Positions 25,765 to 35,773 are shown, counted from the stretch's first letter. The stretch is DNA of 45,218 nt from an uncultured Bacteroidales bacterium (GCA_900316965.1 ONEY01000025.1:1-45218); one strand, 5' to 3'. Made by a program: numbers and translations. Notes: generated by a model not told the origin, from the sequence alone.

Positions 25765-26226
25765 AGAATTCTTCTCCACGTGAAGTGTCACGCTCGAAAT
25801 GCCGTAGATCTCATATTTCGAGGTGCGTTGTTTAATGCGGTAGGTGTAGTCGCCGGCTTTGTTGTATGAGCGAAGCCTGTCTATTGTGTCGGTAACCGAA
25901 CATAGGGCTCCTATGGTTTGGCCGCGGCGTGTGCCGTCAGCATTTTTCAATCTAAGGGTAGGAGTGAAGTTGTGCATCTCGTTGCTGTCGGCAAAGAAAT
26001 CCACCAGCAAAGGCAGCTCGTTGCCGGCAAAGCGCGAGGTGTCGTATCTCATCGTTATGCTTATGGCATAGCTCTTGTCTATGTTTTTGATGGGCACAGA
26101 GAATTTCGCCGGCTCAAATCTAAGCCAGCAGTCATTCTCGAGACCTACCGTTTGGTCGACGATGACTTTTTTTCCGCAGGCGGCAAACACCATTGCCGCA
26201 GCTATCATAATAAGTATTTTACGCAT
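25762..26226 (-). CDS. gldH: GldH-like gliding-motility lipoprotein
   Basis: A 154-residue lipoprotein with lipobox VFAAC (Cys17). The mature part has the layout of GldH: an early W-hydrophobic segment (DCWLRFEPAKFSVPIK), a Tyr-rich strand with an RxD/RH-like pair (YAISITMRYDTSRFAGNELP), and a C-terminal GDYTYRIKQRTSKYEIYGIS, then VTLHVEK, as in GldH family members. In Flavobacterium GldH is needed for gliding, but GldH-like proteins also occur in non-gliding Bacteroidales. It is encoded just before uvrC and after asd in the same direction. The assignment rests on pattern similarity; function here is uncertain. Confidence 0.6.
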   Translation of the reverse strand: MRKILIMIAAAMVFAACGKKVIVDQTVGLENDCWLRFEPAKFSVPIKNIDKSYAISITMRYDTSRFAGNELPLLVDFFADSNEMHNFTPTLRLKNADGTRRGQTIGALCSVTDTIDRLRSYNKAGDYTYRIKQRTSKYEIYGISSVTLHVEKNS

Positions 26227-26269
26227 TTATTAATCTGTAAACTATAATCTATTAACTATTAACTAAAAA

Positions 26270-27310
26270 CTACTCTCTCCCAGTCATTTTCTGCATAATC
26301 TCTATGGCGTTGGTGGCGGCGCCCTTGCGCAGGTTGTCGGCAACAATCCATAGGTTCAGCGTCTTGGGTTGCGACAAGTCGCGGCGAACGCGTCCAACAA
26401 AGACTTCGTCGCGCCCCTCCGACATGATGGGCATGGGATATTTCAAATTCTTCGGGTCGTCACACAACACCACTCCTGGCGTCTCGGCTATTATCTTGCG
26501 AGCCTCCTCAATGTCGTATTCTTCATGAAACTCTACGTTTACCGCTTCGCTGTGTCCTCCCACAACGGGTACCCTCGCCACAGTTGCCGTTATGGCTATG
26601 CTGTTGTCGGAGAGTATTTTGCGTGTCTCGTCGACCAGCTTCTGTTCCTCGGTGGTGTATCCATCTTCCTGAAAGTCACCGCCATGAGGAAACAGGTTGC
26701 GGAATATCTGGTAAGGGTATGCCATGCTGTGGGCGCCCATGGCGTCAACTTGCGACGGGGCATCCTCGCCCTCTTTGTTCACCTGCTCGGCATGCCAAGC
26801 TTCCTCTTCCCTCAGCTGGCGAACAGCTTTGATGCCGGTACCTGTAATGGATTGGTAGGTGCTTATCACCAAGCGTTTTATGCCGTAGCGCTTGTGCAGC
26901 TGCGACACGGCCAATACCATCTGAATGGTGCTGCAGTTGGGGTTGGCTATAATGCGGCTTTCCGGCGTTATGGCGTCAAAGTTTACCTCGGGAACCACAA
27001 GGGGTTTGTCGGCGTCTTTGCGCCATGCCGACGAGTTGTCTATCACTATGGTGCCTGCCGCGGCAAACAGCGGCGCATATTGGCGCGATGCCGCCGCACC
27101 AGCCGAAAAGATGGCAAAATCGGGCTTCATGGCTATCGCGTCGTCTACCGACACAACGCTCAGCTTGCGGTCGGCAAAGGGTATCCGTTTCCCTATCGAC
27201 TTGGGCGACGCCGCGGCTATGATTTCCTCGTTGGCAAAACCTCGCTCTTCCAACACTTTAAGCATTACGCCACCTACAAGGCCTGTTGCTCCTACTACTG
27301 CTATTTTCAT
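26270..27310 (-). CDS. asd: Aspartate-semialdehyde dehydrogenase
   Basis: A 346-residue NADP-dependent enzyme that converts aspartyl phosphate to aspartate semialdehyde, the branch point to lysine, diaminopimelate (peptidoglycan), threonine and methionine. Visible features are the nucleotide loop VVGATGLVGGVML (5-17), SAGAAASRQYAP, DNSSAWRKD, the catalytic Cys126 in IIANPNCSTIQMV, STYQSITGTG and ARVPVVGGHSEAVNVEF with the catalytic His. Length and motif order are normal. It is the first gene of the leftward asd-gldH-uvrC series; no clear -7 element was found upstream. Confidence 0.95.
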   Translation of the reverse strand: MKIAVVGATGLVGGVMLKVLEERGFANEEIIAAASPKSIGKRIPFADRKLSVVSVDDAIAMKPDFAIFSAGAAASRQYAPLFAAAGTIVIDNSSAWRKDADKPLVVPEVNFDAITPESRIIANPNCSTIQMVLAVSQLHKRYGIKRLVISTYQSITGTGIKAVRQLREEEAWHAEQVNKEGEDAPSQVDAMGAHSMAYPYQIFRNLFPHGGDFQEDGYTTEEQKLVDETRKILSDNSIAITATVARVPVVGGHSEAVNVEFHEEYDIEEARKIIAETPGVVLCDDPKNLKYPMPIMSEGRDEVFVGRVRRDLSQPKTLNLWIVADNLRKGAATNAIEIMQKMTGRE

Positions 27311-27451
27311 ATCTTTTCTTTTTTTGTTTATTTCAAAAATGTCTTTATCCCACTTCCGCTTCTTCTGCGTCGAAAGTGTTATCTTTATGTTTTATATAAC
27401 GAAGACTTTTTTTATTTATTTTGAAAGAGTGACTATCTCTGGAAAATTATG

Positions 27452-27459
27452 TAAATTTG
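27452..27459 (+). promoter_or_regulatory. Bacteroidota -7 element before the helical-repeat gene
   Basis: TAAATTTG followed by C fits TAnnTTTG. It lies about 110-130 bp before the two candidate starts at 27571 and 27592. The intervening leader has no obvious strong hairpin. Confidence 0.5.
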
Positions 27460-27570
27460 CATTGTGAATAGGCCTCCTTTTGCCTCTTCTTTTGATAGTT
27501 TCATGTCCTTGCGACATATTGATAATCATATTAATAAAAGCACCTTCCACCGCTTTGCCGCACTCGGGGC

Positions 27571-28110
27571 ATGGCGTCAAATCCACCTATAATGGCAACA
27601 ATTCATATCGATGATGTCAAGGCTATGGCTCGTAAAGCCTACGACGACCCTGCGACAATGGAGCGTTACTTCGCCTCCGTTTTCGATGGCGGCTCCTCCG
27701 ACGCCGTCCATTGCGCTTGGGCTTTGACTCATCTGCCTTCCGACGCCAACAGCTCCATCGCGGCTCATCGCGACTCTCTCGTCGCCTGCGCCACATCAAC
27801 TTCCAACGTCTCTCTGCGACGCCTCTCGCTCGCCCTGCTCAACCGCATCGAATGGCCACTCAACGACAACCTCGACAATGTGCCCGAATCTTACATCACT
27901 CTGCTCGACTTCTGCCTACTCCACATGATGATGGTCGACGAGCCCTACGGCGTGCGCGCTCTCTGCATCAAATTGGCCTTCACCCTCTGCTCGCCCTATC
28001 CCGAGCTGAGGGAGGAACTTCGCCAAAGCCTACTCCTCATCGAACCCTCCAACCTCGGCGCCGGCGTCAAACACACTCGCAACAAGGTGCTCAAAGCTTT
28101 AAACTCGTAA
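27571..28110 (+). CDS. Conserved helical (HEAT-like) protein of unknown function
   Basis: A 179-residue protein from ATG 27571; ATG 27592 (MATIHIDDV) would give 172 residues and is equally plausible. The whole chain is helical, with paired amphipathic helices typical of HEAT-like solenoids (MERYFASVFDG, CAWALTHLP, LRRLSLALLNRIEWPLND, YGVRALCIKLAFTLCSPYPE, ELREELRQSLLLI). It ends with GAGVKHTRNKVLKALN. There is no signal peptide. It resembles a small conserved Bacteroidota protein with no assigned role. It sits 28 bp before the FAD oxidoreductase gene, so they probably share a transcript. Confidence 0.6.
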   Translation: MASNPPIMATIHIDDVKAMARKAYDDPATMERYFASVFDGGSSDAVHCAWALTHLPSDANSSIAAHRDSLVACATSTSNVSLRRLSLALLNRIEWPLNDNLDNVPESYITLLDFCLLHMMMVDEPYGVRALCIKLAFTLCSPYPELREELRQSLLLIEPSNLGAGVKHTRNKVLKALNS

Positions 28111-28138
28111 CAACTCAACAACGAAAATAACGTAACTA

Positions 28139-29389
28139 ATGATGAATAAGGATATTATTATCGGTGGTGGCATCTCTGGCCTCTCTTTCGCCATGTACGA
28201 CAAAGGCCACGATTGGACCCTCCTCGAAAAAAGCGACCGCATCGGCGGCTATTGCAAAACAACCTATCGCAACGGCTTCGTCTGGGATTACTCCGGCCAC
28301 TTCTTCCATTTCCAAGACAAAGATATCGAGCAGATGATCATGCGCGACATGACCTCCAACGACATCGTCGAACCGGTCAAAAACACCAAAATCAAATACA
28401 AGGACATCTTTGTCGAATATCCTTTCCAAAAAAACATCCACCAACTTCCTAAACAGGAGTTTATCGACTGCCTCTACGACCTCTTCAACAACGACCACAA
28501 GCAATACTCCAACTTCAAGGAGATGCTCTATTGCAAGTTCGGCACCTCCATCTCCGAAAAATTCCTCATCCCCTACAACAGCAAACTCTACGCCTGCGAC
28601 CTCAACCGCCTCGACAAGGACGCCATGGGGCGTTTCTTCCCCTACGCCGAAAAAGAGGATATCGTACGCAACTTCAAGGCGGGCAACAACGCCTCCTACA
28701 ACGCCACCTTCGTCTACCCCCGTCGCGGCGCCTACGAGTATGTGCGCAGCGTCGTCCAACTCCTCGACCAAAGCAGAATACACACCTCCTGCGGAGCCAA
28801 ATCCATCGACCTCAAAGCCAAAACGGTAACCACCGACGATGGCCAGGTGCTGCCCTTCGACCGCCTCGTCTCCACTCTGCCTTTCCCCATGCTCCTGCAA
28901 ATGTGCGGCGTCGACTACAACCCCGACATCTACTCTTGGAACCAGGTGCTGGTATTCAACATCGGCTTCGACAGCAAAGGCCCCGTCAACAAATTCCATT
29001 GGATCTATTTCCCCGAAGGCAAATATATCTTCTATCGTGTCGGCTTCTACGACAACATCCTCTCCACCGACCGCACCTCGGTTTATGTCGAGATCGGCTT
29101 CGACAACAAAGCTGTCATCGAGCCGGAAAAATACTACCAGCGTGTTCTCGACGACATGCTCGCCGCCGGCCTTATCGACCCGAGCCAGCAGGTGGTCGAC
29201 TACGAAACGTTGGTCATGAACCCCGCCTACGTCCACATCACCAACGCCTCTGTCGCCGACGTCGAAAGCAAAAAGCAACTCCTCGCTCAGCATGGCGTCT
29301 ACTCCATTGGCCGCTACGGCAGCTGGACATATTGCTCCATCGAGGACAACATCAAAGAGGCTCGCGCCCTAGCAACAAGCCTTCGATAA
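28139..29389 (+). CDS. FAD-dependent oxidoreductase, amine-oxidase/UDP-galactopyranose-mutase-like
   Basis: A 416-residue flavoprotein. The N-terminal dinucleotide-binding loop is IIIGGGISGLSF, followed by the ADP-binding acidic end TLLEKSDRIGGYCKT and WDYSGHFFHF. This arrangement is typical of the protoporphyrinogen-oxidase/amine-oxidase clan, including UDP-galactopyranose mutase-like and polysaccharide-biosynthesis enzymes. VEYPFQKNIHQLP and the C-terminal SIGRYGSWTYCSIEDNIKEA complete the flavin-binding fold. Bacteroidota carry such proteins in surface-glycan settings, so a sugar-nucleotide or lipid-linked substrate is possible. Two ATG codons are adjacent at the start (MMNK). G+C at third codon positions is clearly higher than in genes around 8-15 kb. 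Confidence 0.75.
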   Translation: MMNKDIIIGGGISGLSFAMYDKGHDWTLLEKSDRIGGYCKTTYRNGFVWDYSGHFFHFQDKDIEQMIMRDMTSNDIVEPVKNTKIKYKDIFVEYPFQKNIHQLPKQEFIDCLYDLFNNDHKQYSNFKEMLYCKFGTSISEKFLIPYNSKLYACDLNRLDKDAMGRFFPYAEKEDIVRNFKAGNNASYNATFVYPRRGAYEYVRSVVQLLDQSRIHTSCGAKSIDLKAKTVTTDDGQVLPFDRLVSTLPFPMLLQMCGVDYNPDIYSWNQVLVFNIGFDSKGPVNKFHWIYFPEGKYIFYRVGFYDNILSTDRTSVYVEIGFDNKAVIEPEKYYQRVLDDMLAAGLIDPSQQVVDYETLVMNPAYVHITNASVADVESKKQLLAQHGVYSIGRYGSWTYCSIEDNIKEARALATSLR

Positions 29390-29409
29390 CCTTACCTTTA
29401 ACTCAGAAC

Positions 29410-29465
29410 CATCTTCCATCATCCATCTTCCATCAACCATCTTCCATCAACCATCTTCCATCAAC
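29410..29465. repeat. Heptanucleotide tandem repeat (8 units) before the thioesterase start codon
   Basis: Eight 7-base units, alternating CATCTTC with CATCAAC (the second unit is CATCATC), run up to one base before the ATG at 29467. The array fills the whole ribosome-binding region and has strong pyrimidine bias on the + strand. A change in unit number would move upstream signals by multiples of 7 bases. Confidence 0.85.
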
Positions 29466-29466
29466 C

Positions 29467-29883
29467 ATGAATATTACCCCCTATCACCACGAAGTTAAAT
29501 ATTACGAGTGCGACGGCATGGGCATCACCCACCACAGCAACTATGTCCGTTTTATGGAGGAAGCCCGAGTCGACTGGATGGATCAACTCGGCTATGGCTT
29601 CGACCGCATGGAGGCCGAAGGCGTCGTCTCTCCCGTCGTCAGCGTCGAGTGCCGCTACCGCAAACCCACCAAATTTAAAGACATCATCGACATCGTCGTC
29701 ACCGTGTTGGAAACCACACCGCTCAAGATCGTGTTCGCCTACACCATGTCGGTCGCCGGCAAGGTGGTGTGCACCGCCCAAAGCACCCATTGCTTCCTCG
29801 AGCAAGGCCGCCCCGTCTCCCTCCAACAGCGCTTCCCCGAGCTTTACAACAACATCATCCAAATGTATCCTGTCAATAAATAA
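29467..29883 (+). CDS. Acyl-CoA thioesterase, hotdog fold (YbgC/4HBT-like)
   Basis: A 138-residue single hotdog-domain protein that should hydrolyse acyl-CoA thioesters in the cytoplasm. The 4HBT signature is clear: VKYYECDGMGITHHSNYVRFMEEAR (10-34, key Asp in the ECDGMG-x-H segment) and SVECRYRKPTKFKDIIDI. It ends with QRFPELYNN. The start at 29467 is chosen because homology begins there and a heptamer repeat array lies immediately upstream; the same frame is open much further left, but that part is the shadow of the FAD gene. It follows the FAD oxidoreductase by 77 bp and ends before a bidirectional terminator. Confidence 0.88.
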   Translation: MNITPYHHEVKYYECDGMGITHHSNYVRFMEEARVDWMDQLGYGFDRMEAEGVVSPVVSVECRYRKPTKFKDIIDIVVTVLETTPLKIVFAYTMSVAGKVVCTAQSTHCFLEQGRPVSLQQRFPELYNNIIQMYPVNK

Positions 29884-29893
29884 TCTCGATATG

Positions 29894-29925
29894 ACGTTAT
29901 TACGTTATTACGTTATAACGTTATA
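29894..29925. repeat. Octanucleotide tandem repeat
   Basis: Four 8-base units: ACGTTATT twice, then ACGTTATA twice. The array lies between the thioesterase stop and the hairpin terminator. The ACGTTATA units are partly self-complementary, so the array could fold on itself. Confidence 0.8.
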
Positions 29926-29930
29926 ACGAC

Positions 29931-29964
29931 AAAAAAAGATGTCCCTTTTGGGACATCTTTTTTT
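29931..29964. terminator. Bidirectional intrinsic terminator
   Basis: The stem GATGTCCC/GGGACATC with a TTTT loop is flanked by seven A on the left and seven T on the right. It serves the convergent thioesterase and hppA genes. Confidence 0.9.
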
Positions 29965-29985
29965 GTCTACTCTAGTGTGTGTCGC

Positions 29986-32424
29986 TTATTTGCTTGTGAT
30001 TCTCATCTTGAAGAATGAGCGATACACAAAATAGAGAGCTATAAGGATAAACACTATGCCTGCCCAAGGTGCCACATTCTGGAACTTTGGAGCTATGGCA
30101 ATCTCCATGGCCAAGACGCCAAAGAGGGTGGTAAACTTGATGATGGGGTTGAGAGCCACCGAGCTGGTATCCTTGAAGGGGTCGCCCACGGTGTCGCCAA
30201 CAACGCTGGCGTCGTGCAACTCGGTACCTTTGGCCTTCATGTCAACCTCAACAACCTTCTTGGCATTGTCCCAAGCGCCGCCGGCGTTGGCCATAAACAC
30301 GGCTTGGAAAAGACCAAACACGGCTATCGAGATAAGGTAGCTGACAAAGAGACATACAGCGTTGCTGCCGCCAATGCTTCCCGGCGAGCTTATGCAGGCA
30401 AAGCCAAGGGCAAAGCAGAAGATGGCTATAAAGATGTTGATCATACCTTTCTGTGCGTAGTTGGTGCAAATCTTCACAACCTCCTGGCTCTTCTCGGTGT
30501 CGGCTTTCTTGGGTGCGTTGGGGTCAAGCTTGATGTTGTCCTTGATAAACTCAACGGCACGGTTGGCGCCGGTGGTGACGGCTTGCATCGAGGCACCGGT
30601 AAACCAGAATATCACACATCCGCCAAGGATGAATCCGAGAATGCTGTAAGGATTGAGCAGGTTCAGTATCGAGGCGGGGTCGATATTCAAAGCCTTCTGA
30701 ATCATAAGAATGAGCGAGAAAATCATCGTTGTGGCTCCAACCACAGCGGTACCGATAAGAACCGGTTTGGCGGTGGCTTTGAAGGTGTTGCCGGCGCCGT
30801 CGTTGGCCTCGAGGTAGTATTTGGCTTTCTCAAAATCGGGCTTGAATCCAAATTCGCCCTCCACCTCTTTGGTCGTCTTCTCAATGTCGTCCTCAATGAG
30901 CGAGAGCTCGTAAACCGACTGTGCGTTGTCGGTCACAGGGCCATAGCTGTCCACGGCAATGGTCACAGGCCCCATGCCAAGCATACCGAAGGCCACCAAG
31001 CCAAAGGCGAAGATGGTGAAGAAGGGTCCGAATACTGGCTCAATGCCAAAGCCTGTGGCGGCCATGTAAGAGATGAGCATAAGCACAAAGAAGACAACAC
31101 CTGTCCAGAATGCGCCCATGTTGCCGGCCACCAAACCGCTGAGGATGTTCAGCGAGGCGCCGCCTTGCTCAGAGGCTTTCACAACCTCGCCCACATGCTT
31201 CGAGGTGGGGGAGGTGAATATTTTGGTAAATTCGGGTATGAGGGCGGCACCAAGGGTACCACAGCTGATGATGATCGAGAGGGCGAGCCACAGATTGTTC
31301 AACGCCACGGTTTCGCCGTTGTAAACAACCTCTTTCACGTCGCCAAGCATGAAATAGCTGGCCACGAAAGTGCCACAAATAGAAAGTATCGAGGTGATCC
31401 ACACCAGCGAGGTGAGGGGCTTCTCAAAGTCGAGGTCGTCAGCCTTGTTGTATTTGGCTTTGGCGATGGCGCCGTTGATGTAGTAGGCAAGTACCGAGGC
31501 GACAATACCGAGAATACGCATCACGAAGATCCACACAAGGAGTTTCACCTGAATCGAGGGGTCGGGAACGGCGAGGAGAATGAAGCTCACCAAAGCCACG
31601 CCGGTAACGCCATAGGTCTCAAAACCGTCGGCGGTGGGTCCAATGCTGTCGCCAGCGTTGTCACCCGTACAGTCGGCAATAACGCCAGGGTTGCGGGGGT
31701 CGTCCTCGCCAATCTTGAACACAACCTTCATCAGGTCGCTTCCAATGTCGGCGATCTTGGTGAAGATGCCGCCGGCAATACGCAAAGCCGACGCGCCAAG
31801 GCTCTCGCCGATGGCAAAGCCCATAAAGCAGCTGCCTGCCAGGTCGCCGGGCATGCAAAGGAGGATGACGAGCATGAGCACCAACTCAACGCAAATCAGC
31901 ACAATGCCGATGCTCATACCTGCGCGCAACGGAATGTTGAGCAAGTCGAGGGGACGGCGGCGCAACGAGGCGAAAGCCATTCTGGCGTTGGCCAGGGTGT
32001 TCATTCTCACGCCAAACCATGCCACGCCGTAGCTGCCCAAAATACCTATGATTGTCCACAGAAGCACAAGTACCACGCCACCGGCTTTCATGTCGCTCAA
32101 AACGCCAAAATAAAGAGCTATGGCGGCGCCGATAAAGAGGAAGAGGATAATGAGGAACTTACCTTGCTGTTTCAGGTAGGTCGAGCAGGTTTTGAAAATG
32201 ACATTACCTATTTCCAACATCGATTTGTGGGCTTTCAGCTTCTTCACTTTGCTGAATTGCCAGAATCCGAAAAGAAGACCCAATGCCACGATGAGGAAAC
32301 CCCAGTAAAGAATGCTCTTTTCCGGAGCTGCCGCCCATGTGTCAGGCATTTTAAGGTCAGCTTCGCTTGCCATTGTCACCATGGGCAACGCAAGTACCGC
32401 GAGTGATGATAAAAACTTCTTCAT
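29986..32424 (-). CDS. hppA: Membrane-bound ion-pumping pyrophosphatase
   Basis: An 812-residue integral membrane enzyme with about 16 spans that couples pyrophosphate hydrolysis to pumping of H+ and/or Na+ out of the cytoplasm. The active-site signatures are present: IADIGSDLMKVVFKIGEDDP and NPGVIADCTGDNAGDSIGPT (224-263 region), TADGFETYGVTG, and VDSYGPVTDNAQSV (491-504). An extra N-terminal helix with a signal-like start (MKKFLSSLAVLALPMVTMAS) and a soluble insert around 510-540 are typical of Bacteroidota forms. GNTFKAT (545-551) carries Lys549 where, by my alignment, the K+-independent class has Lys and the K+-dependent class has Ala. It follows atpC at 88 bp in the same direction, with a hairpin between them. 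Confidence 0.93.
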   Translation of the reverse strand: MKKFLSSLAVLALPMVTMASEADLKMPDTWAAAPEKSILYWGFLIVALGLLFGFWQFSKVKKLKAHKSMLEIGNVIFKTCSTYLKQQGKFLIILFLFIGAAIALYFGVLSDMKAGGVVLVLLWTIIGILGSYGVAWFGVRMNTLANARMAFASLRRRPLDLLNIPLRAGMSIGIVLICVELVLMLVILLCMPGDLAGSCFMGFAIGESLGASALRIAGGIFTKIADIGSDLMKVVFKIGEDDPRNPGVIADCTGDNAGDSIGPTADGFETYGVTGVALVSFILLAVPDPSIQVKLLVWIFVMRILGIVASVLAYYINGAIAKAKYNKADDLDFEKPLTSLVWITSILSICGTFVASYFMLGDVKEVVYNGETVALNNLWLALSIIISCGTLGAALIPEFTKIFTSPTSKHVGEVVKASEQGGASLNILSGLVAGNMGAFWTGVVFFVLMLISYMAATGFGIEPVFGPFFTIFAFGLVAFGMLGMGPVTIAVDSYGPVTDNAQSVYELSLIEDDIEKTTKEVEGEFGFKPDFEKAKYYLEANDGAGNTFKATAKPVLIGTAVVGATTMIFSLILMIQKALNIDPASILNLLNPYSILGFILGGCVIFWFTGASMQAVTTGANRAVEFIKDNIKLDPNAPKKADTEKSQEVVKICTNYAQKGMINIFIAIFCFALGFACISSPGSIGGSNAVCLFVSYLISIAVFGLFQAVFMANAGGAWDNAKKVVEVDMKAKGTELHDASVVGDTVGDPFKDTSSVALNPIIKFTTLFGVLAMEIAIAPKFQNVAPWAGIVFILIALYFVYRSFFKMRITSK

Positions 32425-32469
32425 TGTTGCTATAAATTTGATTATTAAATTCTTTTGAATGTTATTGTC

Positions 32470-32497
32470 AAGAAGGCCCCGAAACTTCGGAGCCTTC
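32470..32497 (-). terminator. Hairpin between atpC and hppA
   Basis: AGAAGGC/GCCTTCT plus CCGAA/TTCGG form a 12-bp stem with one mismatch and a 2-base loop. On the minus strand it is followed by TTGACAATAAC, a poor T-run, so it may be a leaky terminator or an mRNA-processing or stabilising hairpin between the ATP synthase genes and hppA. Confidence 0.5.
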
Positions 32498-32511
32498 TAT
32501 TTCTGTCTTTT

Positions 32512-32748
32512 CTATTGCACGAGGAGCAAAATTTCGTTTTGCTGTCCCTTGACAACACCTGCCTTGATGTCAAATCTCTTTTCCTCTTCGCCTTCTGCCT
32601 GCAGTCGTATGGTGCCTGCGCTAAGGCTAGAGATAATGGGGGCGTGGTTCTCAAGGATTTCAAACAATCCGCCGGTGCCAGGCAGCTGCAGCAGCGTGGC
32701 TTCACCTTCGTAAAGGGTTGTGTCGGGCTTTATTATTTTAACTTTCAT
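32512..32748 (-). CDS. atpC: F1Fo ATP synthase epsilon subunit, short form
   Basis: A 78-residue epsilon subunit of the ATP synthase central stalk. MKVKIIKPDTTLYEGEATLL, then GTGGLFEILENHAPIISSL and FDIKAGVVKGQQNEILLL, match the N-terminal beta-sandwich. The C-terminal helical hairpin found in the usual 130-140-residue proteins is missing, so this subunit cannot perform epsilon-type self-inhibition through that arm. Short forms are usual in Bacteroidota. It lies 42 bp after atpD on the same strand. The remaining ATP synthase genes are not in this window. Confidence 0.93.
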   Translation of the reverse strand: MKVKIIKPDTTLYEGEATLLQLPGTGGLFEILENHAPIISSLSAGTIRLQAEGEEEKRFDIKAGVVKGQQNEILLLVQ

Positions 32749-32790
32749 CTTGTTGGTCCCTAGTGGTTTACTATGCTCCAGGCGTTGTCG

Positions 32791-34317
<1,527 letters not shown>

Positions 34318-34408
34318 TCAGATATATAATATTATGTTGTTATTCACTATAATATGTCGTACTCCGACGACATGGTCAAATCCTTCGCCTCAATTCCAAA
34401 AATAAGTG

Positions 34409-34416
34409 CAAATTTA
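34409..34416 (-). promoter_or_regulatory. Bacteroidota -7 element for atpDC
   Basis: On the minus strand this reads TAAATTTG followed by C, 110 bp upstream of the atpD ATG. It matches TAnnTTTG; no clear -33 box at the usual distance. Confidence 0.5.
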
Positions 34417-34505
34417 CGACAATTCTTTTAAATAATAAATCCTTTCAAAAAAAAATCTCTCACATTTTCAAAAAAAAATCTGTCGCACCATTCTACCTAT
34501 TTGAT

Positions 34506-35612
34506 TTATATTGTTTTGTATACCTTGCCGGGCAGACATCGACACATGTTTTTCAGCTCAAGCCCTAGCAACGCCGTGGCTATCTGCGGCAGGGTCATGT
34601 CGCACATCGCCCTAATCTCGTCCATGGTTATCCCATCACCTTTGTCCACAATGTCATACACCACCTTCTCGTCGCCCTCAAGTTCCGGAAAAAGAGTCGT
34701 CTGCTTCCCGGCCATCTTGCCTTTTCGTTCCCACCCCATGTTGGCCATCAGGTCGTCGGCGCCTCTTATCAGCATTGCCTTGCCCGAGGCGATAATGGCG
34801 TTGCACCCCTCCGAGTACTTGTCCTTCACGCGACCCGGAAAGGCAAAGAGCTCGCGGTTGTAGCTCGTCGCTATGTTAGCCGTAATCAGCGCGCCGCCTT
34901 TCACCGACGCCTCCACAACAATTGTTGCGTCGCACATCGCCGCAATAATTCTGTTGCGTGCCGGAAACAACCCCGCCGACAATGCTGTGCCGCTGCGTCG
35001 TTCCGTTATCAGGGCGCCGCCGTTGTTCACTATGCGCTTGGCAAGGTTGCGATTCATCGAGGGATAAATCCTGTCAAGGCCATGACCAAGCACAGCCACA
35101 GTGGGCAACGCCACGTCCAACGCCGCCGTGTGCGCCGCCGTGTCTATCCCCAGCGCCAAGCCGCTCACCACCGTCACCTCTTCCTCCCTCAACTCTTTCA
35201 CCAGGGAGGTGGCAAGGTCAATCCCCTCGGGTGTGGCCCTGCGAGTGCCCACAACACTTATCGTCCTCGCCGCGTTGCAGTCAACGTCGCCCAGCGAGTA
35301 GAGTAGGATAGGGGTGTCCTCGCAACCCGGACGGTTCAGCCGCTGCGGATAATCCGACTCGTTGTAGAACAGCACCTTGATATGGTTTTTCTCCACAAAC
35401 TCCAGCTCCTTCTCCGCCTCGCCCATAACGCTCTTTTCCACTATGGCGTCGACAATCTTTTTGCGATTGCCAAACAAATCTTTCAACTCCTTCTTCGGCA
35501 TCTCAAAAAGCGCCTTGGCCGACCCCACAATCTCAAGCAATTGCCGTTGGGTTTGGCATCCCACGCCCGGAAGCATGGTGAGCGCAATTTCGTAAAAATA
35601 GTCGTTATTCAA
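34506..35612 (-). CDS. dprA: DNA-processing protein A
   Basis: A 368-residue DprA, which loads RecA onto incoming single-stranded DNA during transformation and is also present in non-competent species. An N-terminal helix-hairpin-helix-like segment (LTMLPGVGCQTQRQLLEIVG) is followed by the Rossmann-like DprA core. The core shows VVGTRRATPEG, VVSGLALGIDTAAHTAAL (148-165), VLGHGLDRIYPS, FPARNRIIAAM and ATIVVEASVKGGALITA. A C-terminal winged-helix domain (YDIVDKGDGITMDEIRAMCD) ends the protein. Length and order are normal. It has its own promoter at 35671-35678 and lies upstream of atpD in the same direction, separated by 206 bp. Confidence 0.95.
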   Translation of the reverse strand: MNNDYFYEIALTMLPGVGCQTQRQLLEIVGSAKALFEMPKKELKDLFGNRKKIVDAIVEKSVMGEAEKELEFVEKNHIKVLFYNESDYPQRLNRPGCEDTPILLYSLGDVDCNAARTISVVGTRRATPEGIDLATSLVKELREEEVTVVSGLALGIDTAAHTAALDVALPTVAVLGHGLDRIYPSMNRNLAKRIVNNGGALITERRSGTALSAGLFPARNRIIAAMCDATIVVEASVKGGALITANIATSYNRELFAFPGRVKDKYSEGCNAIIASGKAMLIRGADDLMANMGWERKGKMAGKQTTLFPELEGDEKVVYDIVDKGDGITMDEIRAMCDMTLPQIATALLGLELKNMCRCLPGKVYKTI

Positions 35613-35670
35613 TTGTAACAGGTTGTTTTATATATAATATGTATAAATAGTATGCGAACTTATCGATTTG

Positions 35671-35678
35671 CAAATGTA
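35671..35678 (-). promoter_or_regulatory. Bacteroidota -7 element for dprA
   Basis: On the minus strand this reads TACATTTG followed by C, 59 bp upstream of the dprA ATG, fitting TAnnTTTG. Confidence 0.55.
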
Positions 35679-35773
35679 CAAAAAAAAATCGAAACCATGC
35701 CGAAACCACGTTAAGGATTCAAGATTGCTCGCTATATTTAATTTATATAAGGTACTCGCAGCCTTTGGCACAG

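Noticed and set aside
28531..29466. Possible fusion of a basic Arg-rich protein to the thioesterase
   Set aside because: The upstream part is the out-of-frame shadow of the FAD oxidoreductase. Thioesterase homology begins at ATG 29467.
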